Origin: Gamsiella multidivaricata
Taxonomy: Eukaryota; Mortierellomycota; Mortierellomycetes; Mortierellales; Mortierellaceae
Reading direction: 5' to 3'
Assembly: GCF_025024155.1 (NCBI RefSeq)
Contig: NW_026251722.1
Span: 1-64,000, forward strand
DNA: 64,000 bases
Numbering within the stretch: position 1 is the first letter of the stretch; each line of letters starts with the position of its first letter. Below, piece by piece: positions 25,115 through 36,839 of the stretch. Below the pieces are notes generated by a model, which saw only the letters and a list, made by a program, of their open reading frames with translations, was not told the origin of the DNA and searched no databases. A program made the translations under genes and the position numbers.

Positions 25115-28100
25115 CTAACTAAGCTTCGCAATCAACTCCTCTGAGAAGAGGATTAGATCCTCGTTCTCTTTGTTCTTGATCTCGAGTGCCTGCTCAAGCG
25201 TGCGCATCTGCATCTCCTGTCGACCCAGCTGAGCTTTCAGCATCGCAATCTCGCTGTCGTACACTATCCGTGCCTGCTCCATCTCTTGACTTGCTTGCAG
25301 CAGCTTTGCATCCGCATGGCTCTTCAGGCTTTCATATCGACTGTCACTCGTCTCAAAGTCCTGCTTCAGAGTTTCAATAGCCCTCCTCAATATCATTTCA
25401 TTCTATGCACACAATGTATGGTAATAAAAAATAATGTTCGTCAATGACTAAAGGGGTCGCAAATGCATATCGTAAATAAAAGATAAAGGGCCGATATGAT
25501 CGTTACCTCGACATGCTTGAAATTGAGGTCCTTCAGCTCATCGTATCGCGTTTTGAGAAGCACAAACGCCTCTTCGGTCTCCTCTTTAGTCACTGTCAAC
25601 TTTGCATTTTGCTCCTTGATCATCTGGATTTCTGTTGCCGTGCTCACTAAATGTCGATAGGAGACAAATCGCAGTTGAGTATGCATGCTTTTTTTTTTTT
25701 TTGTGGTTCTCGAGCTCTGATCAAGCCCTTGTTCGTCTAACTGATTTAATAGTTTACCTGCAATATCCGCGAGGCTCGACTCAAATTCGTCCAGGACGCT
25801 CTTCAGCTGCTCCTTTTCCCGCTTTTCCTTCTCCAGTGCCGTCTTGAGCTCCTCAATCTCGAACTGGTAGATGGCCGCTTCTTGCTCAGCCTAAAAACCA
25901 CAATAGTTAATAGCAAGTGAATAAGTACCATTGCAAACCTACACCATGCATATACACCAATTGACTGCACCGATATATTTCCTTTCAATGCCAGCGCCAT
26001 TGACTTACAGATCTCTCATATTCCTCTCGAATTTCATTTGTGATCTCGATACGGAGATCCATCCTGACGTTCTTTTTCATATCCTGCGGTCGATAAAGTA
26101 ATGACATACGTTAGTGGAGTAGAATGAAGACACACGTGGGCATGCATCATTTGGTAATAAATGTTGGTGCTGTGTTTTGTCCTGTGATTTCAGGGTTACC
26201 TCCATCTCTCGAATGCTGTATCTAGGCGCATCTAAATTGGTAGAGTCGCGAATCCTGGAGGACAACATGATACCGCTGGGCCGACGAACAAGACCCGAGT
26301 CCTTTTTCTCAGCACTTGCAGTTCCCATTGTCGATTCACCGGCATTCGTCTCTGTCGATTCTGACTCTTCATGCATGGTCTCCACGACTTTGACCTCGTC
26401 CATAGGCGCAAAGGAAACAGAAGGCGTGGTCGATCCAGTTTCTGCAGAGTCGTGCGATGAAGACCCTGCTGATGAGGGCGCAGCCATGGTGCTTTCCTTC
26501 TCCGGTGTTCCCGGAAACCCCTGACCGGATTCAGCCTTCGACTTTGTCCGCCCTCTCGCTTTAGACATAAGATCGTCGAGCAGTGTTGAACGCTTTTCCA
26601 GTAACGTCGAGCGTTTTACTGCATTTGGCGAGGAGACGAGAAGTGAGGCAGAAGCGGCCTCCGGTGATGATCCTGCCGGAGTATATGAAGATGTCAGGAC
26701 ATTGACATCCCCAGGAGTTGAAGCTAAAAGCGATGTTCCATGCGGCATAGGGATTGCCGCTGTAGTTGATGACATCGCACCTCCGAAAGATGAAACAGGC
26801 AGCTGTCCTGAACTGACAGGCGGAGTGATATCTAGTCGGGATATTTCTGCGCTGCTTGACATCCATTCGGCAAAAGACTTTTCGTGCGTCTCACGGAAGT
26901 CTATAGATTCGTGAAGGCGTAATTCCTCATTTGTGATTCCATTGAGTCCTGATTGATTGAATTGTATATCGTCTGGGTCCTCGAAATCAGAGTAGTGGCT
27001 GCCCGTATCCTCCTTGTCATTCAAGATGCCGTTCTTCTTAGACCCAGTCTCGTCATTGACATTGACGTTCTGCACTACAATATCCACCTCGACATGCTCA
27101 ATGTCTGTAGCGTCCTGCTTGACAAACTCGGGTCGATCCCCGTTGAGATTGTCGGGATCTGCAAGATTACCCATCGATTGCGGAGAAGCCGATCCAGACT
27201 GTGATGAAGTTAGACGGGAGACTGCACTGGTACCCTCGTCGGCCTTGACAGCCGAGTCTTGCGATTTTGGCGGCGAGCTATTGAGTTGATCTGTTGACTG
27301 TGAACCAAGAGTTGACGATGCTGCATCTTGGGCAGTATCGTGTTCCAAATGAATCCCTCCGTCCAGACCCTGACCGTCGTTCAAAACCTGATCCAGTGAG
27401 AGTTGCGCGCCCGCGCTTGTAAGGGCCCCCACCACCATACCAGCGTGTTGCCGTGGCGACATTCTGGTAACCGCCCGCGCTAACGGGCTTGAAGGTGTTC
27501 GTGTGCCCGTTCGTGAGGTCCTGAATTTTGGATTCAGCTCCTTATCCGACAGAGCATCATCCGTCATGTCCATGAAAGACTCGTCACCACCACCACCACC
27601 ACCTTCCATTTGCCTTTGCCGTCTACTCCTAAATGCTGGCGATTGTCCGCGCGAGGCGCCCTTGATGGATCCAAAGGGCGATGAATGCTGCATAAGATTG
27701 CTTAGATATGCATCCGTGTCAGGATCGATCGAACTCATACTGGGACTAAAAGGATCCTCGATCTCTCCTTCAAGAATCCTTAGGTGTTCCGGATCCGAGA
27801 CCACGAACGAGACGTGTCCAGAATGGCTGAGTTCATCTTCATGCATGTCCTCCTTGTCAACCATGGCGTTGAACGACACAAGGCTGTCTGAAGAGAGTTG
27901 TCGGGAGTGATATCTGTTATTGGAGACACGGGAACTGGGTCGTGACGTGGGACGAGACGTTGGGCGTGAAGTCGGTCGAGATGAAGAGGGTGTTGAGTAG
28001 ACAGCAAGGTCGTTACCCAGGCCTATAGAGTTAGAGCTGACGTTGACTGGACTACTCGCACGTGAAGGCGAGTTGTTTATTGCTTCCAGATGAGAGCTGC

Positions 28101-28978
28101 CTGCCCCGGGAGATGCGACGCGATTGAAGGGTGCGGCACGCCGGGGCCGCGATCTTGTCCCGCTGCCAGTGGACGAGGCTGGAGAGCTCGCACGCTCAAG
28201 CATATGTCCCGCCGCTCGCTTCTCATCAAAAGACAGGTCTTCGACGCCTACTCCCGTTCCTGCTGGATCTCCTGACAGATAGTCGGTATTGTTACTGTAT
28301 CCGTTGCGGCTGTGGCTGCCGATCCCTCCATGGTCCACTACCAGGCTGCTACTTGATCCAAACGTCCCTGGACCGCCAATTGCGTCCTCTGCAGCAGGGG
28401 TTTCTACAATTGTCGGCTCCAGATCAGTCTTTTTCGGTGCAGAAAACTTGTTGAGTGTGCTCTTTAGGTTTGAGACTCTCTTTCGAGTTGTGGTAGAGGT
28501 CAACGGCTTCCTGGGGGTTGGTCGCTCGAGAGGCGGTGCGGGGAAGTCGTCGGCGGTTGGTGCCGTCGGGTATGGTGAGTTGTTGATGGAGGGAGCGCTT
28601 GAGGTATTGAAGTTGGAGCGGAAAGCAGACGGCGTCGAAGAGGCGAATGGGTTGGCGTTGAAGGACGACTTTGAGGGCGGTGGTGGGATAGCAAACTACG
28701 GTAGGAGCCAGTAAGTGTGCATTAGCCATTAGATTGAGGTATTAGAAGATAAAATCGACAGTGCAGCGAAGGGAAGAGGAACGTACTTCTGCACTTTCGG
28801 CTGCAGCAAGAATGGCATCGAGATCGTAGGTGCCCCTCTTCAGGGGAGGAAGTTCCTAGAGTTCGGCAAAGAAGAGAGTAAGGTGAGGTCAGGACAGCCG
28901 CGAAGGCATAAACTTCGGGTTGCGGAGAACGAGAGCAGCAAAGGGATCTCGTCTTACGGGCGAGTCTTCTGGGTCCAT
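25115..28978 (-). CDS. TACC-domain coiled-coil protein (Alp7/Mia1-like)
   Basis: Starts at the ATG at 28978 (MDPEDSP). It continues through a small exon (DLDAILAAAESAE, about 28850-28790) and a very long, Ser-rich, probably disordered exon (about 28700-26210). Four coiled-coil exons close the protein, which is about 1,080 residues long. The last exon (about 25400-25115) contains YESLKSHADAKLLQASQEME, then MRTLEQALEIKNKENEDL and a terminal ELIAKLS. This matches the C-terminal signature of TACC proteins, in which the end reads LEQKNKENEEL followed by a conserved DELI motif. TACC proteins bind XMAP215/TOG family polymerases and recruit them to spindle poles. The fission yeast member is Alp7/Mia1. 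Ser/Pro-rich segments (PTSRPTSRPTSRP, about 27940) are plausible kinase targets. Confidence 0.88.
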
Positions 28979-29610
28979 GTGGTCAAGGGATGAGGATGTG
29001 AATGAGGATGGGGATGAGAGTGGGGAGGATCTGAGGGGTCAGATTGGACAGGCGGAAGTAGAGTAGAGTTCGTTGGAGGAATATATACGAGGAAGGGAAG
29101 GGTTCAAGAAAGGAGAGTGTGGACTCGAGAGCAAAAACCCACGTCACTGAGATACTGAGATATGGTGGCAGCTTAGCGTGGAGTCTTTGTTTGGGGCTGT
29201 ACTTTGCTCCTCTTCTTTATGACAAAAGAAGAAGACGCTCGTTTTCTATCACGCGCTGGACGAAGGGGTGCGCATGAAAGCGGATACTCACAGACTGAGC
29301 AGAGAAACATGGTCCACGCTCAAGAAGGCAGCTAGGCCGCAAACAAACATAGGATTAGGATTAGCACTCCCCCTTTTCATAGGCCATGTTAGTCTGTTTG
29401 TTTGCTTCATCTGTTTTTCATTGCGTGCGTGCCTGGTTATCTGGCTAACCTGGCCAACATGCATCATCTCTCCCTGGTCCTGAAACTACGCCAGACGCGT
29501 GGCGTGTCGCGGTAAGACATCCATCGCCGCATTATTGGCCACCGCTTCCTGCTCCTGTTTCAGGATAATTTCCTTCCTCTTTGTTTATTTTATTCTTTTT
29601 TTTTTTTTTT
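28979..29610. other. intergenic: TACC promoter and 3' flank of the F-box gene
   Basis: No gene is seen. The plus-strand frames at 29268-29789 run through a T-rich tract (29590-29612) and show no motif. They overlap the minus-strand F-box gene. Confidence 0.45.
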
Positions 29611-30648
29611 TCAGGCACCAACACGAACTACAGGGACAGGACTTGATTGATAAGATGCATTCGCTCGCTGATCGACATTCCGAACGTTCTCCTTCCTGGC
29701 CAAAGTCGCCGTTGTCTGTCGCATTCGAACGATTTGCAGAAGCTGGCTCATCTTGCCCTCGAGCCATCGCCGAAGAACACTTCGACTAGCCCTTCTGGGA
29801 TCCAGAAAGTTGATACTGCACTCGAACCGAATTGCGTGCACATGACGATTTCCTCGTGTATAAGTCTTGGTGACATCGTTCATTGTCGAGGCAGAAAGAG
29901 AGCGGTGATCCCTGCTAAAACTATTGTTGTTGGACCTACTCGACTTGACTAATTTAGAATTTTGGTCATCGATTGAGTAGTGCAGCGCCCAGTGGTAATT
30001 GCGGCCGAACGAATGTTGTGCACCCCGTAAGATCTGCGAACCGTGCCTCTTGATGCTGAGCGGGCAGACTCTGTCCAGATAATTCAACGACGCAAATCCG
30101 CTCTCTGCATGGCGTACAAGATGTCCAGGATGTCTCTCAGCTGATTTCATAGAGGTTGGCGCATCCGGTTGACCACTCTTCACTCCAGAATACGATTTCG
30201 TGCCTTCCTTGCCCACAGTGATGATCCCGTCCTCGGTACAATGAATCTGCCGTTCCTGAAATCGAGATCCTCGTGACCTGACCGAGATTTCTTCGAGCTG
30301 TGGACGCTGGATTGCGATACCACTTCGGAAGGCAATGGTTTGACTGCCAAGCTGGGGCTTGAACACGACCCTGTCCCTGTTCATATCGAAATGGTCAAAA
30401 ACAAATGTGACGCCTGTTCGACAAACGTATTCCTGATACAGGAACAGACGGACGGATTTTGAGGCGATTGATTGGATGAGAAAAGGGATGGAGAGTGCCC
30501 TGAGAAACTTTGAGGTGTTGTATAGGCTGAAGTGGTCGGTTAGAGAAAGGTGCTGAATGATACTTGTCCAGATCTCTGGAGGGAACCCGTGTTGTGGCCT
30601 GGCAATTCCTGCGGAGCCTAAGGAATGTAATGATGGCAGGTTGGACAT
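29611..30648 (-). CDS. F-box-like protein, otherwise unknown
   Basis: Single-exon frame of 345 residues from MSNLPSLHS (ATG 30648). Residues about 18-60 (HGFPPEIWTSIIQHLSLTDH, then a SKFLRALSIPFLIQSI helix) fit an F-box: an L/F-P-x-E-[IL]-W opening followed by three helices. Such proteins link substrates to SCF ubiquitin ligases through Skp1. The remainder is basic, with no clear LRR or WD repeats, which is common in the expanded F-box families of Mortierella-type fungi. The frame stays open 73 codons upstream to 30867. That extension runs through an A-run and reads as polyPhe, so I treat it as leader. Confidence 0.6.
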   Translation of the reverse strand: MSNLPSLHSLGSAGIARPQHGFPPEIWTSIIQHLSLTDHFSLYNTSKFLRALSIPFLIQSIASKSVRLFLYQEYVCRTGVTFVFDHFDMNRDRVVFKPQLGSQTIAFRSGIAIQRPQLEEISVRSRGSRFQERQIHCTEDGIITVGKEGTKSYSGVKSGQPDAPTSMKSAERHPGHLVRHAESGFASLNYLDRVCPLSIKRHGSQILRGAQHSFGRNYHWALHYSIDDQNSKLVKSSRSNNNSFSRDHRSLSASTMNDVTKTYTRGNRHVHAIRFECSINFLDPRRASRSVLRRWLEGKMSQLLQIVRMRQTTATLARKENVRNVDQRANASYQSSPVPVVRVGA

Positions 30649-32188
30649 ATTGAGGTTCCCTGGATATATGATGTGAATGCAGTGTCCGTCAACGAGTCGC
30701 TGGCTCGTATCGTGTTGAAGAAACAAAAGAAGGAGAGGAACGAGGAGGGGAGTGTGAGAAAACAAAGAAAGGTGAACGAAACAGAAGAGAAAAAAAAAAA
30801 AAAAGAAGGAATCTCGCCCTTCCATGGACGTGGGCAGATAAGACGCAAAAGGAAAGGAAGGAAGCACAAAGTGGTAGCGTGGTGTTGGTCACAACGGTTG
30901 CATTGGGCAAACCATGCTGGGCGGCGAACAAATTGCGATAAACAGGAGAAATGTTCATACGGGCAATGCGAACTTATCCGCGCCCAATGTTAAACGTTAC
31001 AAACCTGTGTGGCAATTGCTTTTGGATGTTCCTTAGTATTCTGCCCGATCTATTTGCGCGTGGTTAAATGATAAGTTGAGACGTTGCGATCAAGTTTCTA
31101 CTTGATATCATATAAATTGACCGACTTGCCAGAACTAGCTATAATTCACGGGCCAAAAATAAAAATAAAAATAAAAATAAAAAAGGCATGATACTGTACT
31201 GAGAAGAAAAAGGATCTTGAGCACTACCGAAACTAGTCAGCAACGCGTCGATCCACTCAATAGTGTGGAAATAGAATGCGATGCCGTCGACCAAGACATC
31301 AGAGTATATCTATCCAACATATCGGGCCGACTCTGACCAGTCGAGTGGGATGTCCACCCGAGGGTGGCCTGTATGTCAGGGAGGACCCCTGCTTGCAAAT
31401 TGAAAGTGGGCCTGCAGGGGTGCGGCAACTCTGCTTTATGTATCGGCGATATTAACAATTATTCTTTGGAGGGTGTGGGAGAGTGCGTATGCAGATATGT
31501 CCCGTGCATGGGAGTAAAGGGCAGTGCAGGGGACATGATGGCTACGCGTTTTTCGTCGTTTTGTGCAACAGATCGGCCAGGCTGGATCGAACTGCTTTGC
31601 GGATCAAATTCTCACGGGAGACCCTAAGACTAGGAGTACCACTGCACGTTCAAAGCAGTTGCGGTCATCGGAGCCCGGTGCCAGTAAGCAATCTTCACTA
31701 CTAGCGGGTGAGTTCTTACCAGGGTTACCGAGTGGGCTTCTGTCACATGGGACGCCGCCTTTCCATTTGTGCGAAGAGAAAGGGCTGCTGGCTTTGGATT
31801 CTTAGCACAGGAAACTATATTTTCAGTCGTTCGCCGCTGTCTGTTCCCGTCACGGATAATATTGTATGGCCTGCATCCCAAAGCACCTTCCCTTTCCCTT
31901 TCTTTTTCCCTCCTCCCTTTTCAGCACCTATCCTGTGCAATCTCTCTTTTTGTGCTTTCTTTCTTTCTCCTGTTTAGTCCTTTTCTTCTTCGCTTCCACC
32001 ATTGCCCCAGATAAAAAGAAAGAAAGAGAAAAAGAAAAAGACCTATCCCTCCACGACCCACAACTCTTTTCACACACACCATTGAACGCTCCTCTCTCGC
32101 ACTCTCTGTGCGCCTCAACACGATCCTCAATTGCAACCGGTAATCATCAAGAAACCACTGCCGATTTTTACCGTAAGCCAACTGCACT
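30649..32188. other. intergenic, 1.5 kb
   Basis: No supported gene. The stretch contains an (AAATA)n run at 31154-31183 and a C/T-rich leader (31890-32000) in front of the next gene. A short exon-like minus-strand segment at about 31210-31285 has no start codon or partner exon. Confidence 0.45.
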
Positions 32189-34977
32189 ATGTCTAGTAGT
32201 CTTTCAACAAACTACGCCCTGCGTGTGGGGGCGATCGCCTTGATCGGAGGTGTCCTTGCCTACTGGTTCTGGACTTCGTCCTCCTCGGCCGTCGACAAGA
32301 AGCAACCCAAGCGGACAAAGAAGACCAAGACCACGACAACTACCACGACCACAACGATCGCTAAAGAACCCACGGATGCTCCTGTTGTCCTTGCGGAAGA
32401 AACCATTACGACCACCACGACCCTGCTCCGAGAAACCACTGCTGGCGCACACCTTGGTAAGAAAAACTTCGCCAAAAAAAAGCAAAAGGGGCAGGACGCT
32501 GAGGGATTTTTTTTCTTTGCCTTCTTGTCAAGGCGAAGACATGAGGTTTTCTTGATTCATGGTTGTTGGTGTCAAGGTTAATTGATCGATCGATCGATTT
32601 CTCAGATCCTTCACCCCCGGACCTTTGCTTATTTTGTCACACACGACATCGAGCGAACGGGGCACGTATTTTTTTCCCTTCCATCCCGCTCTCAATAAAC
32701 AAAGAACTTAACGGTAGGGGCAACCCAGCGGCAACTACGGAGGCCGGCTAAGGTGCTGCTCCGCATATCGCGAAAAGAGGATGAGAGGAAGAAGGGGGGT
32801 AGCCGGAGAAAGCGATTCAGTTTCACAATGGCTAACATCGACCGTGCTGGCTCTACCCATGAATCTCTTTGCTTCACAGCCAAGGACACCAGCGAGAAGA
32901 CACTGACCGAGGCTATTATTGATGCTGCCCAGGAGCCCGAGGTAAGAGAGAAAGCCAATTGCTACTACTATGCTGAGACGAGCGTTTTGTCCTGCAAGCC
33001 CTTTCTCTCCTTTCCCTTTTCCCCCTACTTCTTTCGTGCTGCATTACTTTGCCTCCCATTCCATTCTGCCGTCTTTATATCCTGTGCAGTTGTTTATGTT
33101 CTGCATCCTGTTGTCCAAAGTGCACTCCTTGAAATGGGAACCGACCATTTCACAGCCCTTCTTTGTTCTTTTTTCTTTTCTTTCTTTCTTTCCCGTATTC
33201 CGAGTCTCCATCGTCTCTGGAAGAGTGCGAAATAATTGAAACATTGCATACATGGATCCGCACACAATATTTTGCAATGACCCCACTTTTCCGCGTGTGA
33301 ACTAAAATTGCATTTTTTTTTTTTTTTTTTTACATAAATGTATCCGGCCTGTTCCCTTTTCTAGACCACCGAAAACACGAGCCAGACTGAGGATGCACAC
33401 GTACACGCAGAGACCGAGGCGGATACGAAAATAGAGGATGTTGTCATCGAAACCGTTGCCGAGAGAGCCATTGGGTGTGCTGTTGAGCCCGCCCTGCAGA
33501 TCTCTTTTGAAGCGCCCGTCCCTGTTGTAGAAGAAATCAAACTCGATACTGTGGTAGAGGTGGTCGCTGAAGTGCATGCCACCTCTGCTGCTGTTGTTGT
33601 GGAGGATACAATTGAGGAGGTTACCGTTACTGCCAAAGTCACTGAGGAATCTGTGCTTGAAAAGACTGAAATTGTGATTGAAAATGAGCAGCAGGAGAAA
33701 GAGGAGGTGGTTGCTGCCGTTATTGTTGATGATGAAACGATATTGTTCTCTGAGGCAGCTATTGAGGCCGCGGTTGTAGAAGCTATTGTTGACACTGTTA
33801 CTGATCACCTCATGGAATCCGCCGTTCTTGTCCAAGCGGAGGAGCCACAGCTGGAAAAACAACAAGAGCAAGAACAAGAGCGGGAACAAAAGCAGGAACA
33901 GGTGTCAGAACCTGAGGCTGAGGCTGAGGCTGACGAGGAAGAAGACCTTGTGGAGGAGTTTGACCATGAAGAAGAGCTCACATTGGTCTTTGAGAGGGAG
34001 ATTCGAGAGCCAGTATTGCCTGCACAATCACGCGAGGAGGAGGAGGAGGTTGTGAAGGAAGTGTCCCAGCAGCAGGAGGTGACCGAAGAGGAACAGATTG
34101 AGATGCAGATTGAGACCCCAACGACTCTTGTGGATGAGAACATCGAGGTCGCCAAGGACACCGTGGAGTCGAAGCCATCGTCGCGCAAGGCTGCGGATTC
34201 ATGGGCTAGCGTTAGTCAGGACAAAGTCCAGTCGCTCCAGGAGGTCTCGCGTGTAGCTCGTAAGCAATTCTTTCCTTTTCTTTTTTTTTTTTTTGTTATG
34301 CGAAATGTGTCATGGCAGACGTATCAGAAAGTACTAAATGCTTTTTTTATATATGTTTTTTTATATTGTTTAGAACACTCTGAGCTGAACGCATCTGCCC
34401 CCGAGTTCAAGCCTGCTTGGCTCACTAACAGCGCACCAGTACCTGTCAACCGCGCTACCATTTCACGAGGTAATTGAAGCTTTTTGGGAGGGTTAGCGGA
34501 AGGAGCTGTTGTGGGCACCACGAAGAGCTGTCTTCTGATTTTTCTTTATTCCCTGCACTGTCTGTTAAAAAAAATAGATGCTGTTGTCCCTTCAACAGAG
34601 GCATCAACACTTGGAACGCCAGCCAAGATGAAGTCCAGATGTAGGTTCTGGCCAGGCTGCACCAACAAGTCCTGCAAGTTCACGCATCCCTCGCTCCCTT
34701 GCCGGTAAGCAATCGCACGCATGAACGACTTTGGCGAATTCTCTAAAGAAAGAGAGAGAATGTGCGTGTAATAACGCTTCAAAATTCTATCCTTAGTGAT
34801 CCCGAGAACTGTACATTCGGAGATCGCTGCATCTTTATCCATCCCAGCGACCCCCTTCCTCGGCCAAGAAGCGACAAGGTCAGCCGCAAGCCATCTGTGG
34901 CCAAGAAGCGAAGACCCCAGTCCTCGGACTCGACCGCGACCATGGTCGCAGTCACACCGGATGATGTTTGGAAGTAG
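32189..34977 (+). CDS. membrane-anchored protein with PAM2 motif and two Nab2-type CCCH zinc fingers
   Basis: Six exons (32189-32456, 32718-32941, 33365-34259, 34374-34469, 34578-34704, 34797-34977) sum to 1,791 nt, 596 residues, exactly in frame. Residues about 9-29 form one hydrophobic helix (ALRVGAIALIGGVLAYWFW) followed by a basic KKQPKRTKK stretch. This is the pattern of an N-terminal signal anchor of the mitochondrial outer membrane or ER with the bulk in the cytosol. A long Glu/Val-rich acidic region follows (about residues 165-450). Exon 4 carries SELNASAPEFKP, an excellent PAM2 motif (LNxxAxxFxP), which in known proteins binds the MLLE domain of poly(A)-binding protein. Exons 5-6 encode CRFWPGCTNKSCKFTH (CX5CX4CX3H) and CRDPENCTFGDRCIFIH (CX5CX5CX3H), the Nab2/ZC3H14 type that binds poly(A). 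I know no named orthologue. The exon 2 acceptor at 32717 is the least certain join. Confidence 0.82.
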
Positions 34978-35247
34978 AAGGATGGACTAAGGAGGCAGGT
35001 TCTAGGCTAGGGGGAAGGGAGGGAGAGAGGGAGGGAGGGGTGGCCCGGAGGATTGTTTTTGGTATGTCTTTGTTGGATGTCATTTTTTCATTTCTTCTCT
35101 GTAGATTCTTTTTTTTTCCCGTTGTTGTTTCCCATTTTTGTTTTATTACGCAGCCCAGAAATGCGGCCTCATAAAGAAACTACACGATTACATCGCCCAC
35201 CTGTGCGCTCTTCCAATTCGAGTGCCACCAATTTTTTAAAACGCGTC

Positions 35248-35510
35248 AAAAGAGTAGGCTCGACGCGGCCCTCTCTATCTGAAATGGACTGGAAATTTTC
35301 AATTTCCTTTTTCGTCCATGTCATGACCTTTTAAAAAGGAAGTTGCTTAAGGGTTTTAGCTGCGATTTCTTAATTTTTTTCGGGTTTTGCGACTAGAACC
35401 CTTAAGCAGCTTCCTTTTTAAAAGGTCATGACATGGACGAAAAAGGAAATTGAAAATTTCCAGTCCATTTCAGACATAGTTTAGAGGGTTGCGTCGAGCC
35501 TATCAAAAGA
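35248..35510. repeat. long foldback inverted repeat (MITE-like or cruciform-forming)
   Basis: The left arm (about 35248-35370) and right arm (about 35381-35510) are near-perfect reverse complements over more than 110 bp, separated by only about 10 bp. The core includes GAAATGGACTGGAAATTTTC and GGTCATGACATGGACG in opposite orientations. Mismatches are scattered and increase toward the outer ends. I see no open frame inside it. It could be a non-autonomous foldback transposon relic. It could also form a strong hairpin in RNA reading through from the zinc-finger gene. Confidence 0.85.
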
Positions 35511-35799
35511 GCTCTCAAACCAAAATACGTTTCACCTACACATGTATAAGCTTTTGTACATATACGTAAAACAGATGGTCGCTTTTTACGTCTAAACTCC
35601 CACGCGTTGTGTCTTATTAACTCCCACGCGTTTTGCATCTTCTGCAGCAAAGTGTTTTTTTTTTTTATTTACAAATGTTCACACGAACGCGCACTAGACG
35701 AAAAGGAAAAAAAAAAAACCAGTGGTCTGTGCTGGGGGGAACGAAAGTCGACCCCAGATCTCATGTTGATGGGAGAAGAACCCGAATCGGAGCTTTTTT

Positions 35800-36084
35800 T
35801 TAAAGGCTGCGATAGGCATCTCCAGCGGCCGCATTTCCATGTCCGCGAGCCTCGAGAGAGCTGTCGTTGGTGGCACTTCCGACAGCCTTCTGGGCAGTAC
35901 CCTGGACCTGGTGGCCGATTCCCTGGGCGTGGGTCTGGGTGTCCTGGTTGGACTGAGCGGTCTGGCCCTGGGCCTTCTGGGCGGCACCAGAGCCGGCGAG
36001 GTCCTCACTGCCGACTGTGCGGCCGACTGTCTCCTTGGCGCTTCCGACGGCGGAGTTATAGGTGTTTGAGAGTCTGTCAGTCAT
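35800..36084 (-). CDS. CsbD-like / Hmp1-type mismatch and cruciform DNA recognition protein
   Basis: Single exon, 94 residues, starting at MTDRLSNTYNSAVGSAKE. It is small, hydrophilic and rich in Gly, Ala, Gln, Ser and Thr, with repeats of the AKETVGRTVGSEDL and AQKAVGSATND kind typical of CsbD-like stress proteins. In fungi this family includes Ustilago Hmp1, described as a mismatched base pair and cruciform DNA recognition protein of similar length. It is probably abundant under stress. The promoter has a TATAAATA box about 105 bp upstream and AGGGG elements further out. The gene lies about 290 bp from a large foldback repeat. Confidence 0.8.
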   Translation of the reverse strand: MTDRLSNTYNSAVGSAKETVGRTVGSEDLAGSGAAQKAQGQTAQSNQDTQTHAQGIGHQVQGTAQKAVGSATNDSSLEARGHGNAAAGDAYRSL

Positions 36085-36101
36085 TTTGTTAAAAGAGGTG
36101 T

Positions 36102-36126
36102 TGTGTGTGTGTGTGTGTGTGTGTGT
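36102..36126. repeat. (GT)n microsatellite in a 5' leader
   Basis: About 12 GT units just upstream of the CsbD-like ATG, read as (AC)n in the sense of that transcript. Confidence 0.85.
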
Positions 36127-36186
36127 TTGTGCTTATGGGGTTTCTGGAAGACAAGATACAGAAAAGAAAGTGGCAAAGAAATATTG

Positions 36187-36194
36187 TATTTATA
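36187..36194 (-). promoter_or_regulatory. TATA box of the CsbD-like gene
   Basis: TATAAATA on the minus strand, 103-110 bp before the ATG at 36084. AGGGG motifs at about 36281 and 36401 resemble fungal stress-response elements. Their function is inferred. Confidence 0.55.
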
Positions 36195-36839
36195 CGTTAT
36201 TTGGTCCTAGGCTGATATGAGTCGCTTTGGATTGTGGATGGTGACATGGAAGGAAAGTGTTCACCATCAAGACTGGTGGAAGGGGGGACAGCGTTGCACC
36301 GCGAAAGGACAAGAACGCCTTTCATATGCAAATTACATGATGATGACAACGCGACGCGTCCAATCGACTTCCGGGAGGTTTCATCAGCTTGAGACGGTGT
36401 AGGGGACTAGTGTAAATGTAATGATGTCCTCACTCCCGGCCAAGCGCGCAGGCTGGAATATCCTCAGCACGCCATTTCCACAGTGGGTGAGGGGGGGGGG
36501 CTCAATGGAGGCCAATGCACCTTTGTTTACGTGTCGATGCTTTGCAGGCATCCAATGAGACTACGTATAGTCGCACACTGCCCTCGAAATGCACACGAAG
36601 ACACGTAGGACGCGTAATTAGCTTTTTCTTTGCTTCTTTCTTCATGTCGTTTTTGCATCAGAGATATTACGGAAAACTATGACAATATGCTATTCTATGA
36701 GATAAATCTACCTATCTAGCTTCTATGTATGTCGAGATTGTCGTGTAGGATGAGGTAAAAAGATAACATTTGTATTACAAAGGAGCTAAAGGATGCATAT
36801 AGTGCACGCGGACGCACGAACAGGAGTGTTTCCGTCCCT
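36195..36839. other. intergenic
   Basis: Upstream region of the CsbD-like gene and 3' flank of the membrane protein gene. A G-run lies at about 36487-36499. No gene is seen. Confidence 0.45.

Noticed and set aside
30649..30867. Upstream extension of the F-box frame
   Set aside because: It reads through an A-run as polyPhe. The F-box starts only after MSNL, so the extension is leader.
31560..31640. tRNA-like sequence (GTTCGATCC in reverse complement)
   Set aside because: The T-arm stem does not pair, and no acceptor or anticodon stem could be built.
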